Shown: positions 1 through 6,460, numbered from the stretch's first letter. The stretch: DNA of 9,493 nt from Gallionellaceae bacterium (GCA_030646595.1 JAUSKS010000225.1:1-9493), one strand, 5' to 3'. The notes: generated by a model not told the origin, from the letters alone. Numbers and translations are program-made.

Positions 1-30
1 TAACATAGCGACAGAAATCGTAGCGAGCGG

Positions 31-120
31 ATGAAGGGCAAGGCGCACGGAGCGCAGGAGCCGGAGTGTATAGATTCATACACGAGGACTCCGAGTACCG
101 CGCAACGCAGCCCTGCATTC
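31..120. repeat. Imperfect interrupted palindrome, REP/MITE-like intergenic repeat
   Basis: The stretch is an imperfect dyad centred at about 74/75. The inner stem is GTGTAT (66-71) with ATACAC (78-83) around a 6-nt loop. CGGAG (62-66) can pair with CTCCG (89-93) and GCGC (52-55) with GCGC (100-103), both offset by a short bulge. GGGC (36-39) matches GCCC (110-113) at the outer edge. It is GC-rich and has no open reading frame. This layout is typical of dispersed non-coding palindromic elements between genes, and I recall similar sequences between genes of Gallionella-like bacteria but cannot verify this here. On the minus strand it lies downstream of cysQ. No T-run follows it, so it does not look like a simple intrinsic terminator. 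The outer limits are approximate. Confidence 0.5.
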
Positions 121-195
121 GCGTAGTAGAATTATCCTAGAAACCGTAGTTGCATGGTCATAATTATGCTCTGAGGCAAGCTAGCAACGGTTGCT

Positions 196-274
196 CCCTC
201 TCCCCAACCCCTCTCCCAGAGGGAGAGGGACTTTAATTCCCCTCTCCCTCTGGGAGAGGGGCTAGGGGAGAGGG
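196..274. repeat. Long pyrimidine/purine inverted repeat (32-bp hairpin)
   Basis: CCCTCTCCCC (196-205) is the exact reverse complement of 265-274, and the 22 bases at 208-229 are the exact reverse complement of 240-261. The two stem blocks are separated only by AA on one side and CTA on the other, and the loop is 10 nt (230-239). Each arm also contains a smaller CTCTCCC/GGGAGAG dyad, so alternative cruciforms are possible. It lies downstream of cysQ on the minus strand and no T-run follows, so a REP-like repeat or an mRNA 3'-end stabiliser fits better than a Rho-independent terminator. Just outside it, AGCAAC (183-188) and GTTGCT (190-195) form a short palindrome. In the remaining bases of 1-382 (1-30, 121-182 and 275-382) I see no gene or signal. 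Confidence 0.85.
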
Positions 275-382
275 TTTGCACCATGGAATAAAAATTCAAT
301 TGCGAATTTCAGGTTTATGTCGCTATGTATAATAACAGGGTGCGCATCATACCACGCACGGCTGGCATCGTTTCGATAGCAG

Positions 383-1174
383 CTATTGTGTACCGAGCAA
401 ATCTGTCCAGTTAACTGCACTCTTGCCATGCACCACAAAAAATGGGTTGAGTACGACAGTGGGATCGGCATAAGAAAGAGCAATGCCAGTTAATTGAATG
501 ACCCTTCCGCCAGCCTGTTCCACCACACACTGCGCGGCAGCGGTATCCCATAAAGAAGTCAGCCCCAGCCTTGGATAAACATCGGCGCTTCCTTCCGCTA
601 CCAAACATAATTTCAGCGAGCTCCCCATGGAGATTAGCTCATGCGAGCCCAGCTGTTGCAATAACCGGGTTAGGGTATCTCCTGCATGGGAGCGGCTTCC
701 CACAACACGCCAGGGCGATGCTTGTGCGTGAGTAGCAACACGAATCGGTACACGCACACCATCCGCCCCCACCTTGAATGCCCCTACGCCTTCTGCTGCC
801 AGATAAACCACATTAAGCACAGGCGCATAAACGACTCCCAGCACAGGCCGACCATGCTCAATCAGGGCGATGTTGACCGTAAACTCACCATTGCGCTTGA
901 TGAACTCTTTGGTGCCATCCAATGGGTCAACCAGCCAATAGCGCGTGTCCTCACCGATGCCATGAAAATCGCCCACTGCCTCATCGGAAAGTATGGGAAG
1001 CACTGGCCGCAAACCCATCAACCGCGTTACGATAACTGCATGCGCCACTGCATCTGCTTCAGTCAAAGGAGATTGATCTGCTTTTTCCTGCACAGAAAAA
1101 TCTCTGGCATAGACACCCATGATTGCAGCACCTGCCTCCCGTGCAATCGCTTCGACTTCCTGTAGCAACTTCAT
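383..1174 (-). CDS. cysQ: 3'(2'),5'-bisphosphate nucleotidase (CysQ family)
   Basis: A protein of 263 residues in the inositol-monophosphatase-like, Li+-sensitive, Mg2+-dependent phosphatase family. CysQ enzymes hydrolyse 3'-phosphoadenosine 5'-phosphate (PAP) to AMP and phosphate in the cytoplasm or at the inner membrane, clearing the by-product of PAPS reduction in sulfate assimilation. The family metal sites are visible: SPLTEAD (35-41), SDEA with Glu65, the core DPLDGTKEF (83-91), and WDTAAAQCVVEQAGG (209-223) with Asp210. Length matches the family (about 250-270). I chose ATG at 1174 because GAGGAACAG lies just upstream; a GTG at 1225 would add 17 unlikely residues. The stop is TAG at 383-385. 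It follows the Omp85 gene by 125 nt on the same strand. A related inositol-monophosphatase activity cannot be excluded, but the DPLDGTKEF motif favours CysQ. Confidence 0.9.
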   Translation of the reverse strand: MKLLQEVEAIAREAGAAIMGVYARDFSVQEKADQSPLTEADAVAHAVIVTRLMGLRPVLPILSDEAVGDFHGIGEDTRYWLVDPLDGTKEFIKRNGEFTVNIALIEHGRPVLGVVYAPVLNVVYLAAEGVGAFKVGADGVRVPIRVATHAQASPWRVVGSRSHAGDTLTRLLQQLGSHELISMGSSLKLCLVAEGSADVYPRLGLTSLWDTAAAQCVVEQAGGRVIQLTGIALSYADPTVVLNPFFVVHGKSAVNWTDLLGTQ

Positions 1175-1250
1175 AGCCTGTTCCTCATGTTTTGTCTTTT
1201 TTAAAATCCGATCCGCTTCCCCCACTTTAAGCTGTTACCCCATGGGTTGT

Positions 1251-1272
1251 CTCTGTGAACTCTGTGGCCAAC
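1251..1272. repeat. CACAGAG 9-mer repeat, short copy
   Basis: Read on the minus strand this gives GTTGGCCACAGAG followed by TTCACAGAG, that is, two CACAGAG units spaced 9 nt apart. It is 19/22 identical to 6285-6306 upstream of acs. It lies in the 125-nt gap between the Omp85 gene and cysQ. No second, inverted arm is visible nearby, so this looks like a half copy or a degenerate member of a dispersed intergenic repeat family. Function unknown. Confidence 0.5.
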
Positions 1273-1299
1273 CTTCCCCAAGGTAAATCATATTGATAC

Positions 1300-2943
1300 T
1301 CAAAAGCTGACCTTTGATTTGACCAGAAATTGAAACGATTTTATTTTTGGATCGGAATTGAGCGGGAATGCAAAATCAACATGCAATATATTACCAAATG
1401 CAGAACGGGCGCTGAGTATGCGCAGGCCAACACCCACATCATTGAGCCAGCCAGGGTTATCAACATTGGGATTTATGCCTCCCCAGGCGCGACCTCTATC
1501 GTAAAAGGCTGCACCCCCTACGCGAAACAAGCGGAACGGATACCAGTCGGAATAGACGCGCTGCTCCACAGTCAGCAGCACGCGCTTATCCCCGCTTTGG
1601 TAACGCAAGGGATAGCCACGCAAGCCGTTGTCGCCACCCAGCAACAATTCTTCAGTTGATTGTGGATTGTGGGCTATATCGCCGGCGACCGAAGCAAAGA
1701 AGGTAGCACGTTCACTTTGCGGATGATAATACCGCACAGCCGCACTCAGCAATTGATCTTCATCGCGGCCTCCACCATGCTTGCCCGACAGCGCGCCGGA
1801 CACCAATACGGTTTGATCGGGCAATATTTCATAGCCATTGCTCACGCTGCTGGAGTAGAACCACAAATCCTCGGTCGAGCCCAGGCCTATCAGCGCGCGA
1901 TTCAGTTGCACCCGGGATTGAAATCCCATCGCGACATATTCAGGTCGCTGTATCTGATCACGGTTTTTAAATTTCTGGTAACCGTCCTCCACGACCTCAT
2001 AGCGCACAAACGGGGAGAGTAATTTTTGGTCAGGCGGCAATTGCGCAGGCGCCAGCAATGCCGGGTCCAATTCATAAGTATCAGTCTGATAGGAAAGCCC
2101 CACAGAATAACGGCGCGTCCAGTTGTCGATCAACCCATCCGACCAGCCACCAAAAACTTCCGCCGTTTTTTGTTGATGCCGATATTGGCCAGTTAATATT
2201 CCGCTGTTGTAAACCGTATCCACACGATTATCTTGTGACGCCGATGCCCCGGCAGCCCAGCGCGTATCCAGGGCATAGAAAGGCTTAACTACTGACAAGG
2301 ACTGACGCCTGCCGTCACTATTTTTGGCATATGAATAATCAATATCGGTCCAGCCACCAAAAGCATGTTGATTGCTGATATCCAATTGCCTGCTACTGCG
2401 GTCAACCGTGGACGAACGCGATAAACTCATAAACACACCGCTACCCAGCAGGTTATATTCCTTCAAGGCTAGGCCAGTCGAATTGCTACCACCAGACCGG
2501 CTAAAGCCTACGCCAGGATCCAGCGTCCAGGTATCACGGGTGCTCACCTCAATATCAACAATACTGTTGTGATAAGCAGTAGGCCGAATGCTGACCTCAT
2601 ATAGATAACGATTAGCACGTAGCAACCGCTCTGTTTCCTCTATCAATCGCACCGACACGGGTTCGCCAGTTTTAAACAGCAGGGTGCGCCGAATGACATC
2701 AGGGCGAGTATTAATATGCAGCGTATTGGCCAGACGAAATAAAAAATTGTGTTCCTTGGGATCATCCGGATCGAAAATATCCTGCACGTTAATGCGTATC
2801 TCCCCAATCACCGCCCCGGCAGCCTGAAGCTCAGCAAAGGAAGGGAGCGTGTTTTCCGGACTGAGCTCGTTCGCCATTACTGGCATGAGTGCGCAAGCAA
2901 TGGCGACACCACAAAACAATCGGTAAGTTATACGGAATAGCAT
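1300..2943 (-). CDS. Omp85/BamA-TamA family outer membrane protein (D15 surface antigen)
   Basis: A predicted outer-membrane beta-barrel of 547 residues. A signal peptide covers about residues 1-24 (positive N-terminus, hydrophobic 9-21, cleavage likely after VMA24). Residues about 46-137 look like a single POTRA domain (strand, the helical part with DVIRRTLLF and ERLLRANRYLYEV, then VDIEVSTRDTW). The rest is an amphipathic beta-strand-rich barrel. The Omp85 loop-6 motif appears as GLRGY with Arg442, and the chain ends in KVSF with a terminal Phe, the usual BAM recognition signal. BamA has five POTRAs and TamA three, so this is a minimal member; its substrate is unknown. Omp85 proteins insert or translocate polypeptides or lipids at the outer membrane. 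ATG at 2943 is the start that exposes the signal peptide, although the ribosome binding site is weak. It lies 117 nt after the HNH gene on the same strand. Confidence 0.85.
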   Translation of the reverse strand: MLFRITYRLFCGVAIACALMPVMANELSPENTLPSFAELQAAGAVIGEIRINVQDIFDPDDPKEHNFLFRLANTLHINTRPDVIRRTLLFKTGEPVSVRLIEETERLLRANRYLYEVSIRPTAYHNSIVDIEVSTRDTWTLDPGVGFSRSGGSNSTGLALKEYNLLGSGVFMSLSRSSTVDRSSRQLDISNQHAFGGWTDIDYSYAKNSDGRRQSLSVVKPFYALDTRWAAGASASQDNRVDTVYNSGILTGQYRHQQKTAEVFGGWSDGLIDNWTRRYSVGLSYQTDTYELDPALLAPAQLPPDQKLLSPFVRYEVVEDGYQKFKNRDQIQRPEYVAMGFQSRVQLNRALIGLGSTEDLWFYSSSVSNGYEILPDQTVLVSGALSGKHGGGRDEDQLLSAAVRYYHPQSERATFFASVAGDIAHNPQSTEELLLGGDNGLRGYPLRYQSGDKRVLLTVEQRVYSDWYPFRLFRVGGAAFYDRGRAWGGINPNVDNPGWLNDVGVGLRILSARSAFGNILHVDFAFPLNSDPKIKSFQFLVKSKVSF

Positions 2944-3060
2944 AATTTACTAAGCGAGTTAATGTAGTTTTGTTGAGTGCGCGAAATGCTCAGCAACCTT
3001 CCTATTTTTACCCGTAGAATTACACTATGCGATGATGCGCTCTACACTGACTTGACCAAA

Positions 3061-3660
3061 TCATGGCTTTATTTTCTCTACAGCCTGCTTAGGAAATTTT
3101 TTGATCAGCCACCGCAATACCTCAAGCTGGTCTTGAGACGTGGCGCGCCGAATCTGAATAAGCAATTTTTGTAAATCCGGACGCGTAAGTGTGGCGTTAG
3201 ACGCGCCCTCGTTGCAGACAGAGCAGATGGCCCGGAGATTGGAGGGATCATCAGTACCCCCCATGCTCTTGTCTGTGATATGCCCAATATGAAGCCGAGT
3301 CTTTCTGGTAGTGTCATATGGGTGAGGTTCACCTGCTACTGCCCCACACATTTGGCAGGTAAATCCATTTCTGTCCAAGACATATGCTCGTGACTCCTTC
3401 GATATGGCGCGTTCAAAGGCAGGCTGCGGCTTAGGAGTTTCAAGTAAATATTGTCCGGGTTTTAAATCGCTACGATCATTGTGAGTGAGAATCTGATAAC
3501 CTTCTTCTGTTCGCAATTCTCTGACTCGTCGCGCCCATTCTGATTGATTGTCGACCACAGTTCGTAACTCGGTAGAATTCATTACCCTGCCGACATTCGC
3601 CAAAAAGTGTGCGCGAAGTTTTGCTCGCGCTCCTCCTTTTGGTGGCTTATTTACTTTCAT
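3061..3660 (-). CDS. HNH endonuclease, probable type II restriction enzyme
   Basis: A protein of 199 residues, probably the nuclease partner of the adjacent C5-methyltransferase. The C-terminal half holds an HNH (beta-beta-alpha-metal) core framed by two CxxC pairs, CQMC (102-105) and CSVC (146-149), which probably bind structural zinc. LHIGHI (123-128) supplies His127 as the likely general base, then GG and SNLR with Asn141; the last motif position is CN (149-150) rather than CH, so it is an HNN variant. Residues about 11-75 look like a small helical or winged-helix DNA-binding module. The start is ATG at 3660 with AAGAG upstream. A TTG at 3732 would run back into the methyltransferase and is unlikely. 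The 2-nt gap after the methyltransferase stop implies translational coupling, with methylase first, as is common in type II systems. The recognition site cannot be read from the sequence. Confidence 0.82.
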   Translation of the reverse strand: MKVNKPPKGGARAKLRAHFLANVGRVMNSTELRTVVDNQSEWARRVRELRTEEGYQILTHNDRSDLKPGQYLLETPKPQPAFERAISKESRAYVLDRNGFTCQMCGAVAGEPHPYDTTRKTRLHIGHITDKSMGGTDDPSNLRAICSVCNEGASNATLTRPDLQKLLIQIRRATSQDQLEVLRWLIKKFPKQAVEKIKP

Positions 3661-3662
3661 AA

Positions 3663-4619
3663 TTACGCTCTTTTCAACTTTGGCCTTGCGGCGGCATCCA
3701 AAGCGGCTGTAATTTGCGAACCAACGGCACAAGCGACGGGTGGCGGGAAGGCATTACCAATTTGGCGGTAAGCGGCAGTTTTTTTGCCACTGAACTGCCA
3801 TTGATCCGGGAATCCTTGAATACGCGCAGTCATGCGAACCGTAAGACGCGGCATACCAATAAAATCCTTCTCGGGTGCAGTATCCGCTATGCCCATGCCA
3901 TCAACACCAATTGAAGCCCACGCCTTTTTCGCTCTGGTAGGGCCAAGATCCGGACCACCATGTTTTTTACTCCCGCCCACCAATGTTGGGGCTATCTCGC
4001 AAGCTCGTTCTCTCCATTGTTCCGCGCCGACCCAGCCATTTTCAACAATCAAATCAAAAAGCGCTTCGCCCACCGTTGGGGGCGGAGAAGTAAATTCTGG
4101 CCAATTGAAATACTCTGCGACACCTTTCTTTAGCGCCACAAAAACAACGCGTGGACGTAACTGGGGAACACCAAAATTACTTGCATGAAGTAAACGCCAT
4201 TCGGCAATGTAACCTAGTTTTTTTAGGTCATCGATTATCTTTTCCCGGTATTCACTAAAAATCGGATCCAGCAGACCGCGAACATTTTCCAGCATTATGG
4301 CTTGTGGTTTACATTCGGATACTAAACGAATCGCTTCCGGAAATAAGTCGCGTTCATCCTGGCTGCCAAGCTGTTTGCCAGCTTTTGAAAAAGGCGGGCA
4401 CGGCACACCCCCGGCAAGAAGTTCAATACCTTTCCATTTCTCAGCTGAGTAACAATGAAGATCGCCCTCGGTAATGTTCCAATGTGGCCGATTGATCCGC
4501 AGAGTTTGACAAGCGTGCGCGTCAATCTCAATAAGGCTGGCGTGATCAAACCCTGCCAGCTCAAGACCCAGAGCCTGTCCACCCGCGCCTGCACAAATCT
4601 CTATTGAATTAAATGACAT
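3663..4619 (-). CDS. DNA (cytosine-5-)-methyltransferase of a type II R-M system
   Basis: A 318-residue C5-cytosine methyltransferase with the motifs in canonical order: motif I EICAGAGGQALGLELAGF (7-24, S-adenosylmethionine binding), motif IV GGVPCPPFS (70-78) with catalytic Cys74, motif VI ENVRG (111-115), motif VIII QLRPRVVFVAL (153-163), and motifs IX-X with RMTARIQGFP (262-271) and RQIGNAFPPPVA (285-296). The region of about 165-255 between motifs VIII and IX would be the target-recognition domain and includes APTLVGGSKKHGG. The fold is complete and no catalytic residue is missing. It protects host DNA from the HNH nuclease encoded immediately downstream. Start ATG 4617-4619 is preceded by AGGATACTGAGG. 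No separate controller (C) protein gene is visible. The specificity is unknown; the recognition-domain segment reminded me of NaeI/NgoMIV-type enzymes, but this is only an impression. Confidence 0.92.
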   Translation of the reverse strand: MSFNSIEICAGAGGQALGLELAGFDHASLIEIDAHACQTLRINRPHWNITEGDLHCYSAEKWKGIELLAGGVPCPPFSKAGKQLGSQDERDLFPEAIRLVSECKPQAIMLENVRGLLDPIFSEYREKIIDDLKKLGYIAEWRLLHASNFGVPQLRPRVVFVALKKGVAEYFNWPEFTSPPPTVGEALFDLIVENGWVGAEQWRERACEIAPTLVGGSKKHGGPDLGPTRAKKAWASIGVDGMGIADTAPEKDFIGMPRLTVRMTARIQGFPDQWQFSGKKTAAYRQIGNAFPPPVACAVGSQITAALDAAARPKLKRA

Positions 4620-4627
4620 AGCCTCAG

Positions 4628-4662
4628 TATCCTGTTACTAAAATTTTAATGCTACAGGGATA
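4628..4662 (-). promoter_or_regulatory. Imperfect inverted repeat over the methyltransferase leader
   Basis: In the 45-nt recX-methyltransferase gap, TATCCTGT (4628-4635) faces ACAGGGATA (4654-4662), an inverted match with one bulged base. The pair flanks the perfect AT palindrome TAAAATTTTA (4639-4648). On the minus strand the near arm contains AGGATA, part of the likely ribosome binding site of the methyltransferase. TAAAAT within the palindrome resembles a -10 element, but no good -35 is visible. It could be an operator for autoregulation or an RNA hairpin limiting translation. This is inference from symmetry and position only. Confidence 0.3.
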
Positions 4663-4664
4663 GC

Positions 4665-5114
4665 CTACTCCCCTTTACGCTGGAGAACTTTAAAAACCAC
4701 ATCCAATCCAAACCCGCGCGATTGCATGAAGCGCATCTGCCTGGCCTTTTCCTTCTCGCCCCGCGGCGCAACACCAAATTTCTTTTCCCACACCTCGCGC
4801 GCTGCTTCCAGTTCGCTTTCTTTCAATTCCGGCAACGCAGCGCTGATCATTTCTTCTGCAATGCCCTTCTGGCGCAACTCGTGCGTGATACGCTGCGCTC
4901 CGAAACGGCTGCGCTTGGCGTGTACCATTTGCGTGGCCGCGCGTTCATCAGACTGCCAGCCGCGCTTTACCAGTTCATCCAGCACCGCATCTACATTATC
5001 TTCCGCCGTGGCATACGTTAGCAGCCTGGCATGCAGTTCCGCGCGGCTGTATTCGCGCCGCGCCAGATAGCGCATGGCGCGGACGCGCAGGCTTATCTCA
5101 GGTTTCTTTGACAA
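4665..5114 (-). CDS. recX: Regulatory protein RecX
   Basis: RecX binds within the RecA filament groove and modulates filament growth and RecA activity. The product shows the family's tandem three-helix architecture: [20 protein letters not shown] near the N-terminus, then a central segment with [19 protein letters not shown] and FGAQRI, and a C-terminal segment with [16 protein letters not shown]. Its place directly after recA on the same strand is the classic arrangement. The start is uncertain. TTG at 5112-5114 gives 149 residues beginning [14 protein letters not shown], which fits the usual betaproteobacterial N-terminus, and a 17-nt overlap with recA. An ATG at 5168 gives 167 residues and a 71-nt overlap, with an N-terminus that does not look family-like. 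Neither has a strong ribosome binding site, so translational coupling to recA is likely. The stop is TAG at 4665-4667. Confidence 0.9.
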   Translation of the reverse strand: MSKKPEISLRVRAMRYLARREYSRAELHARLLTYATAEDNVDAVLDELVKRGWQSDERAATQMVHAKRSRFGAQRITHELRQKGIAEEMISAALPELKESELEAAREVWEKKFGVAPRGEKEKARQMRFMQSRGFGLDVVFKVLQRKGE

Positions 5115-6171
5115 GGACTTTAGATGAAGGGGTCTTTGCAGCTGCCTTGGGTGCTTCTGCTTCCGCATCGCTATTGATCAAGGCAACGCCGACCGCTTCG
5201 CGTATTTTGTTTTCGATCTCGATGGAAACTTCGGGATGTTCTTTCAGGTATTCGCGCGCATTGTCTTTGCCCTGGCCGATTTTTTCGCCTTTGTAGGCGT
5301 ACCAGGCACCAGCTTTTTCAATCAATTTGTGCAGTACACCCAGGTCCACAATTTCGCCTTCGCGCGAGATGCCTTCGCCATACAGGATGTCGAATTCTGC
5401 CTGCTTGAATGGCGGTGACACTTTGTTCTTGACGACCTTGACGCGGGTTTCCGAGCCGATGACCTCGTCGCCTTTTTTGATTGCGCCAGTGCGGCGTATA
5501 TCGAGGCGCACCGAGGCATAAAACTTGAGCGCGTTGCCGCCGGTGGTGGTTTCCGGGCTGCCAAACATGACGCCGATTTTCATGCGTATCTGGTTAATGA
5601 AAATGACGGTGGTATTGGAGCGGTTGATGTTGGCGGTGAGCTTACGCAGGGCTTGCGACATCAGCCGTGCATGCAGTCCCATCTGCGCATCGCCCATTTC
5701 GCCTTCAATTTCCGCCTTCGGCGTCAGCGCGGCAACGGAGTCTATGATGACGATATCCACAGCGGCTGAGCGCACCAGCATGTCGACAATTTCCAGCGCC
5801 TGTTCGCCATTGTCCGGTTGCGAAATAAGCAGGTCTTCGACTTTGACGCCCAGCTTCTGCGCGTATTGCGGATCAAGCGCATGTTCGGCATCAATAAAGG
5901 CTGCGGTACCACCGAGCTTTTGCATCTCGGCGATGACTTGCAACGTGAGCGTGGTTTTGCCGGAAGATTCTGGGCCGTAGATTTCAATAACGCGGCCACG
6001 TGGCAGACCACCCACACCCAGCGCAATGTCCAGCCCCAACGAACCAGTCGACACCACTTTGATGTCGCGTACGATGTCATGCTCGCCCAGGCGCATGATG
6101 GAACCTTTGCCGAATTGCTTTTCAATCTGGCTCAAGGCTGCGGCCAGTGCTTTGCTCTTGTTGTCATCCAT
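5098..6171 (-). CDS. recA: Recombinase RecA
   Basis: A 357-residue RecA, close to the 353 of E. coli. RecA polymerises on single-stranded DNA, drives homologous strand exchange and acts as co-protease for LexA self-cleavage in the SOS response. Visible landmarks are the N-terminal helix region [20 protein letters not shown], Walker A GPESSGKT (66-73), Walker B VIIDS (140-144), the L2 DNA-binding loop around [17 protein letters not shown] (204-220), and an Ala/Lys/Glu-rich C-terminal tail (about 335-357). No intein or frameshift is present. I chose ATG at 6171 because GAGGAG lies 7 nt upstream; an in-frame start at 6192 would only add seven atypical residues. It is the first gene of the minus-strand run, with a LexA-type operator and promoter directly upstream and recX overlapping its 3' end. 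Confidence 0.98.
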   Translation of the reverse strand: MDDNKSKALAAALSQIEKQFGKGSIMRLGEHDIVRDIKVVSTGSLGLDIALGVGGLPRGRVIEIYGPESSGKTTLTLQVIAEMQKLGGTAAFIDAEHALDPQYAQKLGVKVEDLLISQPDNGEQALEIVDMLVRSAAVDIVIIDSVAALTPKAEIEGEMGDAQMGLHARLMSQALRKLTANINRSNTTVIFINQIRMKIGVMFGSPETTTGGNALKFYASVRLDIRRTGAIKKGDEVIGSETRVKVVKNKVSPPFKQAEFDILYGEGISREGEIVDLGVLHKLIEKAGAWYAYKGEKIGQGKDNAREYLKEHPEVSIEIENKIREAVGVALINSDAEAEAPKAAAKTPSSKVLVKET

Positions 6172-6201
6172 GCTGTTTCTCCTCGTGAACAATGATGAGT
6201 G

Positions 6202-6230
6202 ATTATGGCATATCCATTTAGCCTTGTATA
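6202..6230 (-). promoter_or_regulatory. Probable sigma-70 promoter of recA
   Basis: On the minus strand, TATACA (-35, 6225-6230, 4/6 to consensus) and CATAAT (-10, 6202-6207, 5/6) are separated by exactly 17 nt. A TG one base before the -10 makes it an extended -10. The predicted transcription start near 6195 gives a leader of about 24 nt holding the GAGGAG ribosome binding site. The LexA-type palindrome abuts the -35, consistent with repression by blocking polymerase. Confidence 0.6.
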
Positions 6231-6243
6231 GAACGATCGTTCT
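6230..6243. promoter_or_regulatory. LexA operator (SOS box), GAAC-N4-GTTC type
   Basis: AGAACGATCGTTCT is a perfect 14-bp palindrome containing GAACGATCGTTC, about 60 nt upstream of the recA start and touching the predicted -35. It matches the GAACGaaCGTTC consensus reported for LexA of Sideroxydans lithotrophicus, and conserved in Gallionella, Nitrosomonadales and Methylophilales, at all positions except within the centre. No CTGT-N8-ACAG box of the usual betaproteobacterial kind is visible in this region. The assignment rests on sequence and position. Confidence 0.75.
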
Positions 6244-6290
6244 TTGCCATATTTATGGAGAACCCATTGATCCTGGAAAAAGCAGTTAGC

Positions 6291-6357
6291 CACAGAGAAC
6301 ACAGAGGTCACAGAGAAAACCAATGACGGAATCCGCGTCCTCTCTGTGTTCTCTGTG
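6291..6357. repeat. CACAGAG 9-mer tandem repeat with inverted arm
   Basis: Three 9-nt units stand in tandem: CACAGAGAA (6291-6299), CACAGAGGT (6300-6308) and CACAGAGAA (6309-6317). The 16 bases at 6291-6306 are exactly the reverse complement of 6342-6357, giving a hairpin with a 35-nt loop. It sits between the divergent recA and acs promoters. A short relative occurs at 1251-1272. It resembles a dispersed, MITE-like intergenic repeat. No coding potential or known function is evident; a terminator role is unlikely because both neighbouring genes are transcribed away from it. Confidence 0.7.
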
Positions 6358-6389
6358 TCTTGATATTGATTTTCGCTGCAACTGCGCAA

Positions 6390-6418
6390 TTGACGCCACG
6401 TATAAAAAAATCTACATT
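6390..6418 (+). promoter_or_regulatory. Candidate sigma-70 promoter of acs
   Basis: TTGACG (6390-6395, 5/6 to the -35 consensus) and TACATT (6413-6418, 4/6 to the -10) are 17 nt apart, with an A-run in the spacer. The transcription start would be near 6425, giving a leader of about 36 nt before the ATG at 6461, which has AAGGAA as ribosome binding site. The -10 is weak, so an activator may be involved, but no operator is recognisable. Confidence 0.4.
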
Positions 6419-6460
6419 GCTATGCTATCTCATCTGCTGCGCCACATTTAAGGAACGCTC

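Noticed and set aside
262..483. 73-codon minus-strand frame covering the hairpin and the 3' end of cysQ
   Set aside because: It overlaps cysQ out of frame and includes the palindromic repeat; no motif or start signal supports it.
686..1165. 159-codon open frame on the plus strand opposite cysQ
   Set aside because: It lies wholly within cysQ on the opposite strand, and its translation is rich in His and Cys with no domain pattern. cysQ has clear catalytic motifs.
1273..1285. Small dyad ACCTT...AAGGT downstream of the Omp85 gene
   Set aside because: It has only 5 bp and no following T-run.
2970..2996. Stem TTGTTGAG / CTCAGCAA with an 11-nt loop between the HNH and Omp85 genes, considered as a terminator
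   Set aside because: It has 7 of 8 pairs and no T-run on either strand, so it is too weak to call a terminator.
5525..5980. 151-codon plus-strand frame opposite recA
   Set aside because: The translation is dominated by Ser, Ala and Cys, as expected from the antisense frame of a GC-rich conserved gene; recA is certain.
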